Source: Beroe forskalii (lineage: Eukaryota; Ctenophora; Nuda; Beroida; Beroidae). From it: a stretch of 64,000 nucleotides of DNA. Positions within the stretch are counted from its first letter, which is position 1, and each line of letters opens with the position of its first letter. The position numbers and the translations under genes are program-made. This document shows, piece by piece, positions 53,701-64,000 of this stretch. The DNA is taken from NCBI GenBank assembly GCA_011033025.1, contig WFMF01000282.1, positions 164,665 through 228,664 on the forward strand. The letters are read 5' to 3'. The notes below the pieces were generated by a model. It made no database searches. It was not told the origin of the DNA and saw nothing but the letters and a program-made list of their open reading frames with translations.

Positions 53701-54058
53701 GGGACAACTCCTTGCCCAGCGCACGGAGTCACTGCTCCACCGGCCTCCGGGCGCCACTTCAAACCACCAGCACCTCCAGCATCTGAACTACGGGGGCGCG
53801 GGCATGCTCAACCACATCGGCTACCCCATCGGACTGAACCCGCAGCTGTACAAGCAGTTAGCGGCGGACCCTAACCTGACTCAAGGAACCAGCGCCAACA
53901 TTCTGCAGTCGTTAGCTGGGTATCAGCGGCAGTTGCAGCTCGCTGCTGCGCACGCTGCGGCCGGCAAATTCGGGTCACTGGCGCACTTGTATCAAACTAA
54001 CGCTAAACAAAGCGAGGATCCGAAGGCCCCGAATCAATTTGGGGTTATTAGGCCTTGA
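50796..54058 (+). CDS. Large Ser/Pro/Lys-rich coding exon, unknown nuclear-type protein
   Basis: 1,086 open codons to a TGA, clearly GC-richer than the surroundings and with normal protein-like composition. I put the left border at the acceptor TTCCCCTTCAG (50795), because no ATG begins the conserved-looking block HYRESYVFSTVLANLAASAV and DTIIIYHQGIPREPNKLTIK. After about residue 60 it is low complexity: Lys/Glu-rich, then Ser-Pro and Thr-Pro repeats, KPPEKP repeats at about 380-430, PxP-rich stretches, a KRFAFP motif after a basic KKKR (possible nuclear signal), and a Gln/Ala-rich C-terminus (QQLKQQDLGSLVDLYGR, YQRQLQLAAAHAAA). It looks like a disordered chromatin or transcription protein, but I do not recognise it. 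Earlier exons are not found. An A23 run 103 bp after the stop leaves a retrocopy possible. Confidence 0.65.
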
Positions 54059-54161
54059 CTTTTTATCAAAATTTTATTACTTTTATCTTATTATGTATAT
54101 TTTTGCTAGATATTATTTTAATGCAAACTAATTTGAGTTGATTTTCGTCGCAAGCTTTGTG

Positions 54162-54184
54162 AAAAAAAAAAAAAAAAAAAAAAA
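54162..54184 (+). other. A23 run after the long coding exon
   Basis: 103 bp downstream of the stop codon. No AATAAA is seen before it. Could be a genomic A-run or the poly(A) tail of a retrocopy. Confidence 0.6.
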
Positions 54185-54914
54185 GTTTGAAAACATTATT
54201 TTTGAGCAAAATGCCGGTAAATTTTGCATCTGGAACTTTGTTATAATCAAATAATTTCATCTGATATAAGTCATTTCATTCTAATATACGTTGGCCATTG
54301 CTGCATGAAAACATCAATCTATTGGCCTAACGATTTTATAAGAATAAGCAATGATTTTTGTACCAGAAGCTTAGATTATATTTATAGTTTAGACTCAAGA
54401 AAAGATAACTTAACAACACAATTCCTCCAATTGTGTTAGTCAAAATGAGCAATTGTAACCTTTGGTAATAATCAATATGATTTTGGATGAAATAGATGGT
54501 TCTCAATTCTTCATTTACAATCAGCAAAACAAAAATCCTTGCTGACTAGTTTATCCTTCCTTTGGCCCTATGCAATATTCATTCAAGGTTCTGTCCATAT
54601 ACCAAAAATGATTAAGAATATGAAGTTATTCAGAGCCATTTGAGGCCCAGTGTATCTGTATAATGATCAATGGGTGTAATTGCGTTCCCTAAATCTTTGA
54701 AATTTTGAAAGGATATTAGCCAGTACTATTTTTATAGTAGCTTGTGTCTTTCATTTCCTTATCCTAATTCACATTCTGAACTGCCTCAAGAGTCTAGAAA
54801 CCCTCTAGTTTCTCTGGTTTGATAAGTTCAAGAATTCCGTTGAGGGCAGCAATTTCACACATCACAAACTAATTTTCCTAATTCATATTATAATGTTCAG
54901 TTGTACTAGTAAAT
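54185..54914. other. Non-coding stretch
   Basis: AT-rich sequence between the A-run and the minisatellite; nothing recognised. Confidence 0.35.
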
Positions 54915-56098
54915 TACTGCGGAGATTGCCGGGAGTACTCCGAGAGTCCTCCGGGAGACATGGAGTCCTCCGGGAGTACTCCAGGAGTCTTACGGGATTC
55001 TCACGGGAGTCCCACGGTAGTCCTATGGGAGTCCCCTGGGATTCCTCTGGGAATTCCTAACTGAGTTCTACGGGAGTCCCTCGGGAGTCCCCCGGGAGTC
55101 CTGCAACAGTCCCTCGGGAGTATTCCAGGAGTCCCACAAGAGTCCTACGGGAGTCCTGCGAGAGTCCTACGGGAGTTCCAAAAGAGTCCTATGAGAGTCC
55201 CACGGGAGTCCTGCCAGATTCCCACGGGAGTCCTAAGGGAGTCCCACGGGAGTGCTCTGGGAGTCCTACAGCTACAGGAGTCCTATAGGAGGCCCACGGG
55301 ATTCCCCCGGGAGTCCTGCAAGAGTCCCACGGGAGTCTCGAGGGAGTGCCACGGGAGTCTCGAGGGTGTCCCACGGAGTCTCGAGGGGGTCCAACAGGAG
55401 TCTCGAGGGAGTACCACGGAGTCTCGAGGGAGTCCAACGGGAGTGCTCTGGGAGTCCTACAGCTACAGGAGTCCTATAGGAGGCCCACGGGAGTCCCAAG
55501 GGATTCCCCCGGGAGTCCTGCAAGAGTCCCACGGGAGTCTCGAGGGAGTCCCAGGGGAGTCTCGAGGGAGTCCCACGGCAGTCTCGAGGGAGTCCCACGG
55601 AGTCTCGAGGGAGTCCAACGGGAGTCTCGAGAGAAACCCACGGGAGTCTCGAGGGAGTCCCACGGGAGTCTCGAGAGCTCGAGGGAGTCCCACGGGAGTC
55701 TCGAGGGAGTCCCACGGAGTCTCGAGGGAGTCACATGGGAGTCGATTCCCCCAGGAGTACTCCGGGAGTCCCACAAGATTCCAACGGGAATCTTACAGGA
55801 GTCCTGCGAGAGTCCCATGGGAGTCCTACAGCTACGGGAGTCCCCCAGAAGTCCTCCGAGAGTCCCACGGGACTACGGGAGTCTCGAGGGAGCCCCACGG
55901 GAGTTCGAGGGAGTCCTGAGGGAGTTCTACGGGAGTCCCACGGGAGTCTTACCAGTGGACTCCCGAAGGACTCCCGTGGGACTCCCTAAAGACTCCTGTT
56001 GGACTCCCAGAGGGCTCCTGGGGGACTCCCGGAGGACTCCAAGAGGACTCCCGGCAGCCCCGTAACACTCCCTTGGGACTCTGGCAGGGCTCCCAGGG
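54915..56098. repeat. GGGAGTCC-type minisatellite with internal inversion
   Basis: About 1.18 kb of degenerate CCACGGGAGTC, CTACGGGAGTCC and TCGAGGGAGTCC words with 11-15-bp spacing. A longer block with CTACAGCTACAGGAGTCCTA occurs at about 55255 and 55446. From about 55957 the words turn to the opposite strand (GGACTCCCGTGGGACTCCC). Several frames on both strands are open only because of the repeat. Confidence 0.92.
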
Positions 56099-56404
56099 GA
56101 ATCCCGCTGTAATTCTCTTGAATAGTTGAATGACTGATATAAAATCTATGCAAGGTCTTTCAGGAGTTATTGCAAATTCTACTTTCAATGCATGGAATTG
56201 AAGAGGTTGATATTAATACAATCATTGATTGGTGTTTCCAATTTCAAGTTTGTACCTACACTGTACAGTGTACAGTTACCATTTGTGTTCTATTGATAAG
56301 CTCATACTTAAATTATGCAAATATTTATATTCCACATTGATTGGTAAAAATAAGATAATATTATCATGATATGAAATATGGATAAATTTGCCTAAAGCTT
56401 CACT
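56099..56404. other. Non-coding stretch
   Basis: AT-rich; contains the short palindromic ACTGTACAGTGTACAGT near 56259. Nothing else recognised. Confidence 0.4.
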
Positions 56405-56540
56405 TGGTTGCATATGCAACCACCAGGCCACTGTACAAATACAGGCATAATATATCCAGTTCAGCCTAGTGGTTGCATATGCAACCATGCACCATTTGAC
56501 TGGCAACGATTTCCCCCTAGTGGTTGCATATGCAACCAGA
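56405..56540. repeat. GGTTGCATATGCAACC palindromes, right cluster
   Basis: Three perfect copies near 56405, 56471 and 56521, with CCTAGT before and ACCAGGC or similar after, the same family as the left cluster. Confidence 0.87.
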
Positions 56541-56673
56541 GGATTTCTGGCCCCATGGGGGTCCAAAACCTCAAATTTTGATAGTGGAAGTTATGCGACC
56601 TCATCTAGACACAAAATCCAAAATTTCATCAAAATCGGACCAGTTTCTGACCTACCGGGCATTAAGGGGTTAA

Positions 56674-59600
56674 GGTTTGTTTATGTGGGTTTGTAAGATC
56701 TGCCGCCAGCTAGTACGCGTGGGTACAGAGGTTACGTTTTATGAACGTCGTGAACATTTGTAACAGTTTCAACTGTAGTAATTACAGCGCCCTCACCCGC
56801 CTAATTTCCATTTTCTTCATTCAACCCGTTACAGCTTCCCAAAATTATATATATTTTAATTTCTATGTGGTTTTGTTCCCTGTTCTCGGTGAAGCCTTGA
56901 AAGTTTGAACATAATTTATCTATATTCTGTTTAATGTCTATTCATCAGGCTTAACAATATTTTATTGTTACGCCCTTTTGGTCGCCAGGAAAATGGTTAA
57001 AAAACAAAAGTTGCGAGTGATCATTGTTCCAAAAACTTAAATGATAAAGGCGTTGGTAGTCGATGGAGGCAGCATTGTTTTGGTTTGTAGTAAAACGAAA
57101 GTTACATGCTCCTGACGTCAAACACCATATTTCTATCTTTCCCATGATGATTATATATAAGAGAAAGTTAAATGTTTGGTAATTATACAACTTAACGGGG
57201 GGCCTGCTCCTTTGTACGACCTGTGGTAGTAAACATGTTAAATTGTTATCAATTCGTCTGACTGCCAGCGCTTTTTTGGAGGTTTCACAGAATTGTATCA
57301 TTATTTGTTTATTTTAGTGCTGTGAGTTGTTGGGTTTTTGTTGAGATCTTGTTGCTGCTTCAGGACTGAAGTGGGGCGGTGATCGGCTTTGGGTATAACT
57401 TCTCAATTACCTAGAACAGAAAAATAAATATTGCATTTGTCTTGTGCGAATTAGAATTCGAGTATATCAGCTGGTCCGTGTGTCGCTTCTACTCCTGTAA
57501 ATAGATCAAAAGTGCTACTATCAATTACTAATCAATTAATGCAAGAAGCTGAAGACTGATTGAATTGACCGTCTTACTGTTCTGTCGGATTATGTTTTGT
57601 TTTTGTTTTTGTTTTTGGTTTTGTTTGTTCCTTTGAAAATGACAAACCATTGTATGTTCAATACTGTTTTATCATGACCTTGATACTGCTACTGCTTGTT
57701 TTTCCAAGATATTCTATATGGAGCTCGAAATATCTGTCAAACGGTTCTAGGTCATTTTGCCTAACCTGCCAAATGTTCAGTTAGGTCAAATAACCGAATG
57801 AATACCCTGTCAAACATGTGTTATATCCCAGAATCATTATTCTGAGTAGAGGGACTTGGCTAATATCAACCACATGTACAATAAAATCATATCAAAACTT
57901 TATAAACTTGTTATGACACCGAATTTTCATACATATCTTGTAGATATCGCATAATATAAAATTCTAGATATCCTATAATATAAAAGCCTCTGCAAGCTCT
58001 ATCATTATGGAGAGTCATTGGTAGGTCAATAGGATATATACCAAATATAATGTGATCCTAACCGAGTGAGTGAGTTACTGACTTGGGGTAAACCGTTTAC
58101 CTACCACACATCCAAATAATATATCCAATATACAAACACAAGCAAATACTTTGCCTGAACATTCCTGGGACCGGGTAATATATTATGTCCCGTGCAAGTA
58201 TCTCCCCAGGTACCTAGGTAGGTTTTGTTTGGTGTAATTGTTGTGGCTGCAGACTGTTGCACCTAATTTCATAATTCGAGCCTCATATTATAATACGTAA
58301 ACTGAATGGGGATAAATAAGTGGTGCTCCTTCATAGAACGTCTTCTATCCCCACCCACAGTATTATATTCTAGACTCAATCTGTTTATTACGATCCTTTG
58401 TTTGTATAATGAATTTGGCCATGTAATCGAAATGTCCGGTGCTCGTGTTAGACCCACCGAGTTGGACGGCTTGCAAGACAGATTGCAGATTGTCGATTAG
58501 AGGATTAGATACTTAGATAACAACGTCATTTAGCAATTATCAAGATTTAAGTTGATCAGCAATTGAGGACAGTGATCAATCGCCGATGATTTTTGCTTCT
58601 GCGTGCGCACGGCTTGCAATGGGTACATATTATACTAAACTTCCGGAATCAGATGCTGCACTTCATTGTATGCTTGTTCTGTGAACCATAATCAAATGCT
58701 TTAGATGGAGAAAGTCGCACTGTTGTAATTAACATAGTATCTTTTTTAGGCTAATCCAGGGATTAGAGTACATAATAGAAAAGCATGTTCACCGTAATTA
58801 TTCATTTAACATATTATATGATTATTCATTTAGTAATTTGAATTCATGAAATATTTATTTAAGACATGTTTCCCTCACGTAGATTGCAAGATGTTTCCGC
58901 GCCTTGTAACCTTAGTAACCTAGGTTAACCTAAATTAGCCTATTAGAGTATTAGGTTTGTATGCGTCTAGTCTGGGGCGATGGCCTGAACATTGCTAGCT
59001 CCAGAAAGGGTTCATGATTTTGCGTATAATCACTGATTAGAGTAATTTATTCCGTTCTCCTTCGGCTCTCATAGCTACAACAGGGGGAGTGGGGTTCGTG
59101 ATTCTAGCCATTAGAGTAATTTATTCTTTTATTCTGGCTGTTGGAACCATTCACCTAGGTCGCGTGGCACCTTATAAACCAGGGTCCTAAACCATATAGC
59201 GATTTATATGGATATTTGCTCATATATTTACGCCTACGTACACCACATATCAGTCAGTTTAGTGTCACTGTTGACTCTTATTCTTGTGCCGTGACTGGTT
59301 ATAGGAATTGTAAGGCTCGCGCGTTACGACGCGTAATCGGTTCGCCATTTCAAACCACGGGATCTACGTCTCTCTAAGCCGAGCATTATGTATATATTTG
59401 TGTATGACAGGTTGGTATTTATGCCGCAGTGAGTGTAACGTGTATTCAGAACTATTCAATTGTGCGCCACTTCCAGTAAAGCAGTAACATACACAATCAC
59501 ACTACCGCGGTAGTGGTTCCAAGGTTACTCCGTGGTATTGTAATTTGTACTATTCAGGGGCAAAGGGAACAGGCATTCAGGCAACCTTCTCCCATTTTAG

Positions 59601-59723
59601 GGCAAAAGTTGTGAAACTTTTGTAATGATTAGAGCTTGGAGCCAAGGCATTCAAAGGGTTTGAATGGTACTGTTGTAGTCCTGTACATTGGTAACAACTC
59701 CCCTTGTGAAACCAGCTTATCAG
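56674..59723. other. Long stretch without recognised gene
   Basis: 3 kb, AT-rich. Contains TTGTTTTTGTTTTTGTTTTT near 57600, a TTATGACACCGAATTTTCAT fragment (57910) of the repeat seen at 32010 and 33180, and short open frames without domains. An ATG frame at 58432-58500 (MSGARVRPTELDGLQDRLQI) could be a short exon or upstream frame, unsupported. Confidence 0.4.
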
Positions 59724-60048
59724 GGCGCTGGCAAGCGCCCGCAGCCACGGAAAAAAAACCGAGGGCATCTGCCCGAAGGGCAGATGCCCTCGGCCCGAAG
59801 GGCCGAGGGCATCCGAGAGTCAGCATCCCCGGCCCGAAGGGCCGGGGATGCTGTCCGAGAGCATCTGCCCGAAGGGCAGATGCCTTCGGCCCGAAGGGCC
59901 GAGGGCAGCCCAACAGGCCAGCAGTCCCGGCCCGAAGAGCCGGGACTGCTGGCCAGACACTCCTAACAAGCCAGTAGTACCAGCATGAAGTGCTAAAAGT
60001 GGTAGCGGAACCGTTTTTCAAGTATTGAAAAATACGTTTGCCAGCGCC
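59724..60048. mobile_element. Inverted-repeat element holding six CGAAG-loop hairpins
   Basis: Ends GGCGCTGGCAAGCG and inverse GGCGCTGGCAAACG. Inside are hairpins at 59761-59791, 59786-59810, 59822-59852, 59861-59883, 59882-59906 and 59916-59954, all with the core GCCCGAAGGGC or CCCGAAG and stems of 9-16 bp. The first and second share an arm, so they are alternatives. GC content is far above the surroundings. No clear target duplication was found. Confidence 0.8.
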
Positions 60049-60407
60049 TATTATATAAAAATATAGTAAATCGCGAAAATCGCGATTTTCGAGTCGCGTT
60101 TTTAACATGTAAATTCAATCTGTTGGTCATGAAAATTTGTACAGGCGTAGTCCATAACATGAATAACAAACCCTGTTAATTTCATGAAAATCGACCGCGT
60201 CGTTTTCTCACAATAAATTATCAAAAAAACGCTATTTTATCAAAAATTAGAACATGGACTACGACGACCCGACCCGACTCGATGATAAAAATTGTGTTTG
60301 AGTGTTCTCGAGAACCATAAAAGATAGAATCATAATCTAAACGGCATATGAAACTTCAGAATGATGTGCGTGCATTAGGCCATATAATATTTTAAATTGA
60401 CGATTCC
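60049..60407. other. Spacer between the hairpin element and the satellite
   Basis: AT-rich, with the palindromic AAAATCGCGATTTT-like words near 60070. No gene seen. Confidence 0.4.
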
Positions 60408-61370
60408 TTAATTGGTTAATTGGCCAATTAAAGTGATTATCGCGCATAACTCCAAAAGTAAAAATGTTAGCGTCTCAATTCTAACGGCATCATTAATTTA
60501 AATCAAAATTACAATTTGTACGTCTAATTTAAGTACCAGTTGCCTGCCGCTTAATTAGTTAATTGACCAATTAAGGTAATTATCGCCTATAACTCAAAAA
60601 GTAAGAATGATAGCGACTTAATTCCAACGACATCACTAACTAAAGCTGAAATTACGATTTGTACGTCTTATGTTAGCACCAGTTGCCCGCCGCTTAATTA
60701 GTTAATTGACCAATTAAGGTAATTATCGCCTATAACTCAAAAAGTAAGAATGATAGCGACTTAATTCCAACGACATCACTAACTAAAGCCAAAATTACGA
60801 TTTGTACGTCTTATTTAAGTACCAGTTGCCCGCCGCTTAATTAGTTAATTGGCCAATTAAAGTAATTATCGCCTATAACTGAAAAAGTAAGAATGATAGC
60901 GACTTAATTTCTACGGCATCAGTAACTTACGTCGAAATTACGATTTATTCGTTTAATCTAAGTACCGGTTGCCCGTTGCTTAATTAGTTAATTGACCAAT
61001 TAAAGTAATTATCGCCTAAAACTCAAAAAGTAAGAATGATAGCGACTTTATTTCTACGGCACGAGTAACTTACGCCGAAATTACGATTTATTCGTTTAAT
61101 CTAAGTACCGGTTGCCCGCCGCTTAATTAGTTAATTGGCCAATTAAAGTAATTATCGCAAATAACTCAAAAAGTAAAAATGTTAGCGTCTCAATTTCAAC
61201 GGCATCATCAATTTAAGCCGAAACTACGAATAATTCGTTTAGTCGAAGTATCGGTTGCTAACCCCTTAATTAGTTAATTGACCAATTAAAGTCATTATCG
61301 CCTATAACTCAAAAAGTCAAAATGATAGTGACGTAATTCTCACGTTTAGAGCATGAAAGTTCTTGGCAGT
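60408..61370. repeat. Satellite with exact 143-bp period, seven units
   Basis: The word TTAATTAGTTAATTG (first unit TTAATTGGTTAATTG) starts at 60408, 60551, 60694, 60837, 60980, 61123 and 61266, always 143 bp apart. Each unit has the palindrome TTAATTGGCCAATTAA or TTAATTGACCAATTAA, then ATTATCGCCTATAACTCAAA, AAGTAAGAATGATAGCGAC, ATTACGATTTGTACGTCTTA and CAGTTGCCCGCCGC. Confidence 0.95.
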
Positions 61371-61422
61371 AGCAATTATCACAACTTGAACTGATTGTCG
61401 TAAGTTTTATGCCAAAAAAGAG

Positions 61423-62083
61423 TGATATGGATAGCCAAAAACAATTGAAAATTGTTTGGGTTACGCAGCCACTCCAGTACCTAAATTTATACGATTGAAA
61501 CTATTGATATGAGTTTAAATCGCAGCCTGTCCGTGGCGGTGTGCTTTGGTTACCAAGAAATATCTTGGTCACGCATATGATGTGAGCTTATTACACAGTA
61601 CACCCGTTCTACTTCATTCTTGTCGAATATATTCACAATCGCGATGTTGTCACTCCAACCATAGTAAGTGTGACTACGTGTTTCCTAACGGCATTATTAA
61701 AGTAGTGGACTCGTTTTTTACATTGCAATCGCCCTCAAAGTCGCTAAAAGAGGACGATTTCAATCATCAAATAGGGATGAACGTAGGATTAATTTCAGCA
61801 TGCGTTCAAGCCTTTTCACGTGAAAACACGCCTTCAAAGAATGCTAGAAATTATAGGTACTTTCATTACGCGTCCACTCACGCTTAATTAGTTAACTGAA
61901 GGAGATTCAAACGGCAGTGAGTTGATGAATGTTAAGTTCTGCTTATTTCTTAGTAACCAAAGCACACCGCCACGGACAGGCTGCGATTTAAACTCATATC
62001 AATAGTTTCAATCGTATAAATTTAGGTACTGGAGTGGCTGCGTAACCCAAACAATTTTCAATTGTTTTTGGCTATCCATATCA
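61423..62083. mobile_element. Inverted-repeat element with 140-bp arms
   Basis: 61423-61562 and 61944-62083 are near-perfect inverted copies (GATATGGATAGCCAAAAACA on the left). The 381-bp interior contains part of an open frame that starts in the left arm without an ATG and runs to 61887 (113 codons); no domain recognised. The interior ends near CGCTTAATTAGTTAACTGAA, a word from the neighbouring satellite. Confidence 0.82.
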
Positions 62084-64000
62084 TCAATTATATATAGTTT
62101 TCATGATTTTCGATAGATTTTTTTTCATTTTTTTGATGTTTTCGGGATTTTTAACAATGTTTGCTTAAGCTGCTTGTTTGTTTTGGAGCTCAATAACTCA
62201 ATTTTTAGAAATTACTGCCGATTCATCTTCGCGGTGTTATTTAAGTTATACTGTATTTCAATTTCTGATAAATGACAATACAGACTGCTACCGCATTAAC
62301 ACCAATTATCAAATATTAAATTCTTTATTCAATGCTGGCGTTTAGTAAATGAGCATTAAGTGACGTGCCCCCTGCCTTTTTTGCAATTATGTCGTCGATA
62401 TACTTCTCTACTTGAATTCGATCCCCGAATGCCAATTTGTCTTAGAAGTCTTTATATCAATTAATACACTGACATCTTTTTCCTACTATTGAAAATCCAA
62501 TATTACCACAGTGGCCTATTCCCTTTCCTGGTAGCGCGCGAATAATATGTCGTATAGGCTATCGAAAATGTTGCCATAGCCACTTTCTGTCTTTCTATGA
62601 TATCCAATTGTGTACGATAAACTCCTCTATATAATGAACTATTCTATATAATGAACTCCTCTACTGTAATGAACTGTATAATATATTCCCATGACACTGG
62701 TGCAGTGGTGCACTCCTACATGTGGTACCACTTTATAATTGCAGAGGAGGAGGAGGAGGAGGAGAAGAACAATGCGATATCCTTTAAAAAGTCGGTTGTA
62801 CGTCTCTGTAACGTCATATTAATTTCACTTGCACATTTCTCCTCCCCTGGAATTAATTGAACAACCCCAGAAAACCATTATAGAACTCTTGTGGGACAAT
62901 ATATATATATATTGAGAGACTGAACCGCCGGATATTGATTACTCGTATATACCAGCAGAGTGTGTTTTTCTTCAGATGTACGCGATGGAAAGTGACATCA
63001 GTGTCATGATTTAGAATTCTAAACTAAGGACGTTTATTAAACGTGTATTTTAGTTCATTCAAGTAGTAAATCATTCCGTTAATATTGTGGGGACGGTGTC
63101 TCAATTTGTCCGTATAATGGCAGCAGTGAGCCGGGGTTCCTTCCGAGTTGGACGACTGACAGACGACGATTTGTCCAAGTTTTCCTATTCTCGAGGGATG
63201 TCATGCTTGATGGTTCTGAACTCTTTAATAGACCCATTATATAGTAAGGGCGGTGGACTGTCGTAGTTATATAGTTGATCATACGTTATATCCGAGGTTA
63301 ACATGATCAGCTACGAATGCGAACTTTTCAAGATCTAAAATGTGGAATTAATGACGCCCTGAAAGGTTTAACATACCAGTTACCATCGTTTCCAGTTACC
63401 AGTTACCAGCAATTGGGAACTTATGTATTTATAGTTACCATCGTAACATAGTATGTGGGTATATGGGTTGCTTCCCTTTATACCTATTTTATGCTAAATC
63501 CGTAAACATACAGCGTAACTCCTAGGTTACAGCGTAACTGTATTACTGCTAGAACAGCTAACAGTAACTGTCACAATGTTAGGGATGTCTGAAAGCGGTC
63601 CGAACCCAGGTCTCTGTGCTCTTTGTTGTAAACTTCCCCGCTATATGCTGTAAATGTTGCAGGACTCGATACTAACAGCATAAACCGCCCAAACCCACCA
63701 GATTTAGCCTCGAACCCACCCAAAACCACCTAAGTCCACCCGAAACCTGCTTTCAGTATCGACTTGCAGGGCTCTACACTTCTCACGAGGGAATTGTTCC
63801 AGTTTGGTAATTCAATATCCTATTATCTACCGCGTATCAGCTTACCCTCAGGTTCATTTACAAATTAGTACATTGATCAATTAGCGCTGGAGTTGACTCT
63901 GGCACTGACCGGTCTTTGCCAGGACAATTTCAGGACCCTACGGGCAATCTAGTTCACTACAGATATATTATACTGGCGATCTTACTATTTTGTTCTTTTT
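62084..64000. other. Right end of the window, no gene recognised
   Basis: AT-rich. A GAGGAGGAGGAGGAGGAG run lies at 62741-62763 and an ATATATATATAT run at 62900-62911. 63670-63780 has AACCCACC-type words between GACTCGATACTAACAG and the inverse-like TTTCAGTATCGACTTG, perhaps a small palindromic repeat. Nothing else seen. Confidence 0.4.

Larger units (their letters stand above)
48690..56669. mobile_element. Possible 8-kb piggyBac-like unit (matching ends)
   Basis: The left end reads TTAA then CCCATTATTGCCTAG (TTAA at 48686-48689). The right end, on the other strand, reads TTAA then CCCCTTAATGCCCGG (TTAA at 56670-56673). 15 of 19 bases agree, and TTAA plus CCC is the piggyBac signature. Both subterminal zones hold GGTTGCATATGCAACC palindromes. 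No piggyBac transposase is seen, and the interior is a LINE, a long coding exon and a minisatellite. The ends could belong to one composite unit or to two separate elements. Confidence 0.45.

Noticed and set aside
55191..56065. Open frames of 240 codons rich in RGSPTGVSRES
   Set aside because: They arise from the GGGAGTCC minisatellite and exist in several frames on both strands.
56951..57301. 116-codon minus-strand frame
   Set aside because: No domain; composition follows local base composition.
59629..60108. Open frames of 92-159 codons over the hairpin cluster
   Set aside because: The hairpin repeats lack stop codons in all frames; the peptides are repeat translations.
60408..61370. CRISPR-like regular array
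   Set aside because: The whole 143-bp unit is repeated, with no unique spacers, and the context is animal; it is a satellite.
63660..63785. Possible MITE with GATACTAACAG and CTTTCAGTATC ends
   Set aside because: The inverted ends are short and imperfect, and no target duplication was seen.

Overview
The window looks like a stretch of an invertebrate animal genome. It is AT-rich, its genes are interrupted by introns with GT..AG borders, and it is crowded with eukaryotic transposable elements. Two recognisable host genes are animal genes: SSR3 (the gamma subunit of the ER translocon-associated protein complex) and an LRRC46-like leucine-rich-repeat gene of motile cilia and flagella. Nothing points to one phylum.

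Layout. 1-408 is the start of SSR3 on the minus strand, running off the left edge. 690-6276 is a damaged Ty1/copia element (copy A) with 193-bp LTRs and a 5-bp target duplication. A LINE fragment is nested in it and 784 bp are missing from its pol. From 8470 to at least 24005 a plus-strand LRRC46-like gene can be rebuilt exon by exon. Its introns hold a LINE 3' end, two MITEs, a 5'-truncated LINE, an almost intact copia element (copy B, 14796-19914), and a tandem array with Helitron-like hairpins. 24.3-34.9 kb is repeat land: a hAT-type MITE, a 2.8-kb foldback element, a 1.2-kb tandem duplication, nested TA-target MITEs, a palindrome, and the first of two inverted 1.19-kb hAT-like elements. 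The second hAT-like copy is at 41.4-42.5 kb. Between the two lie a minisatellite, two possible short exons and a decayed Mutator-like (MULE) transposon with a FLYWCH remnant. 42.6-48.6 kb is largely featureless apart from small palindromic repeats.

48690-56669 is bounded by piggyBac-like TTAA/CCC ends. Inside are a LINE copy with ORF1 but no ORF2, a 3.26-kb serine/proline-rich coding exon that I do not recognise, and a 1.16-kb GGGAGTCC-type minisatellite. The right end holds a cluster of perfect CGAAG-loop hairpins (59.7-60.0 kb), an exactly 143-bp-period satellite (60.4-61.4 kb) and a long inverted-repeat element (61.4-62.1 kb).

The host genes do not form a shared pathway. What ties the window together is repeated insertion: elements inserted into elements, often with target-site duplications that let the order of events be read. 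The most unusual items are the CGAAG hairpin cluster, the piggyBac-bounded gene block, the tandem Helitron-like array and the 143-bp satellite. All calls come from reading the sequence; no database search was possible.
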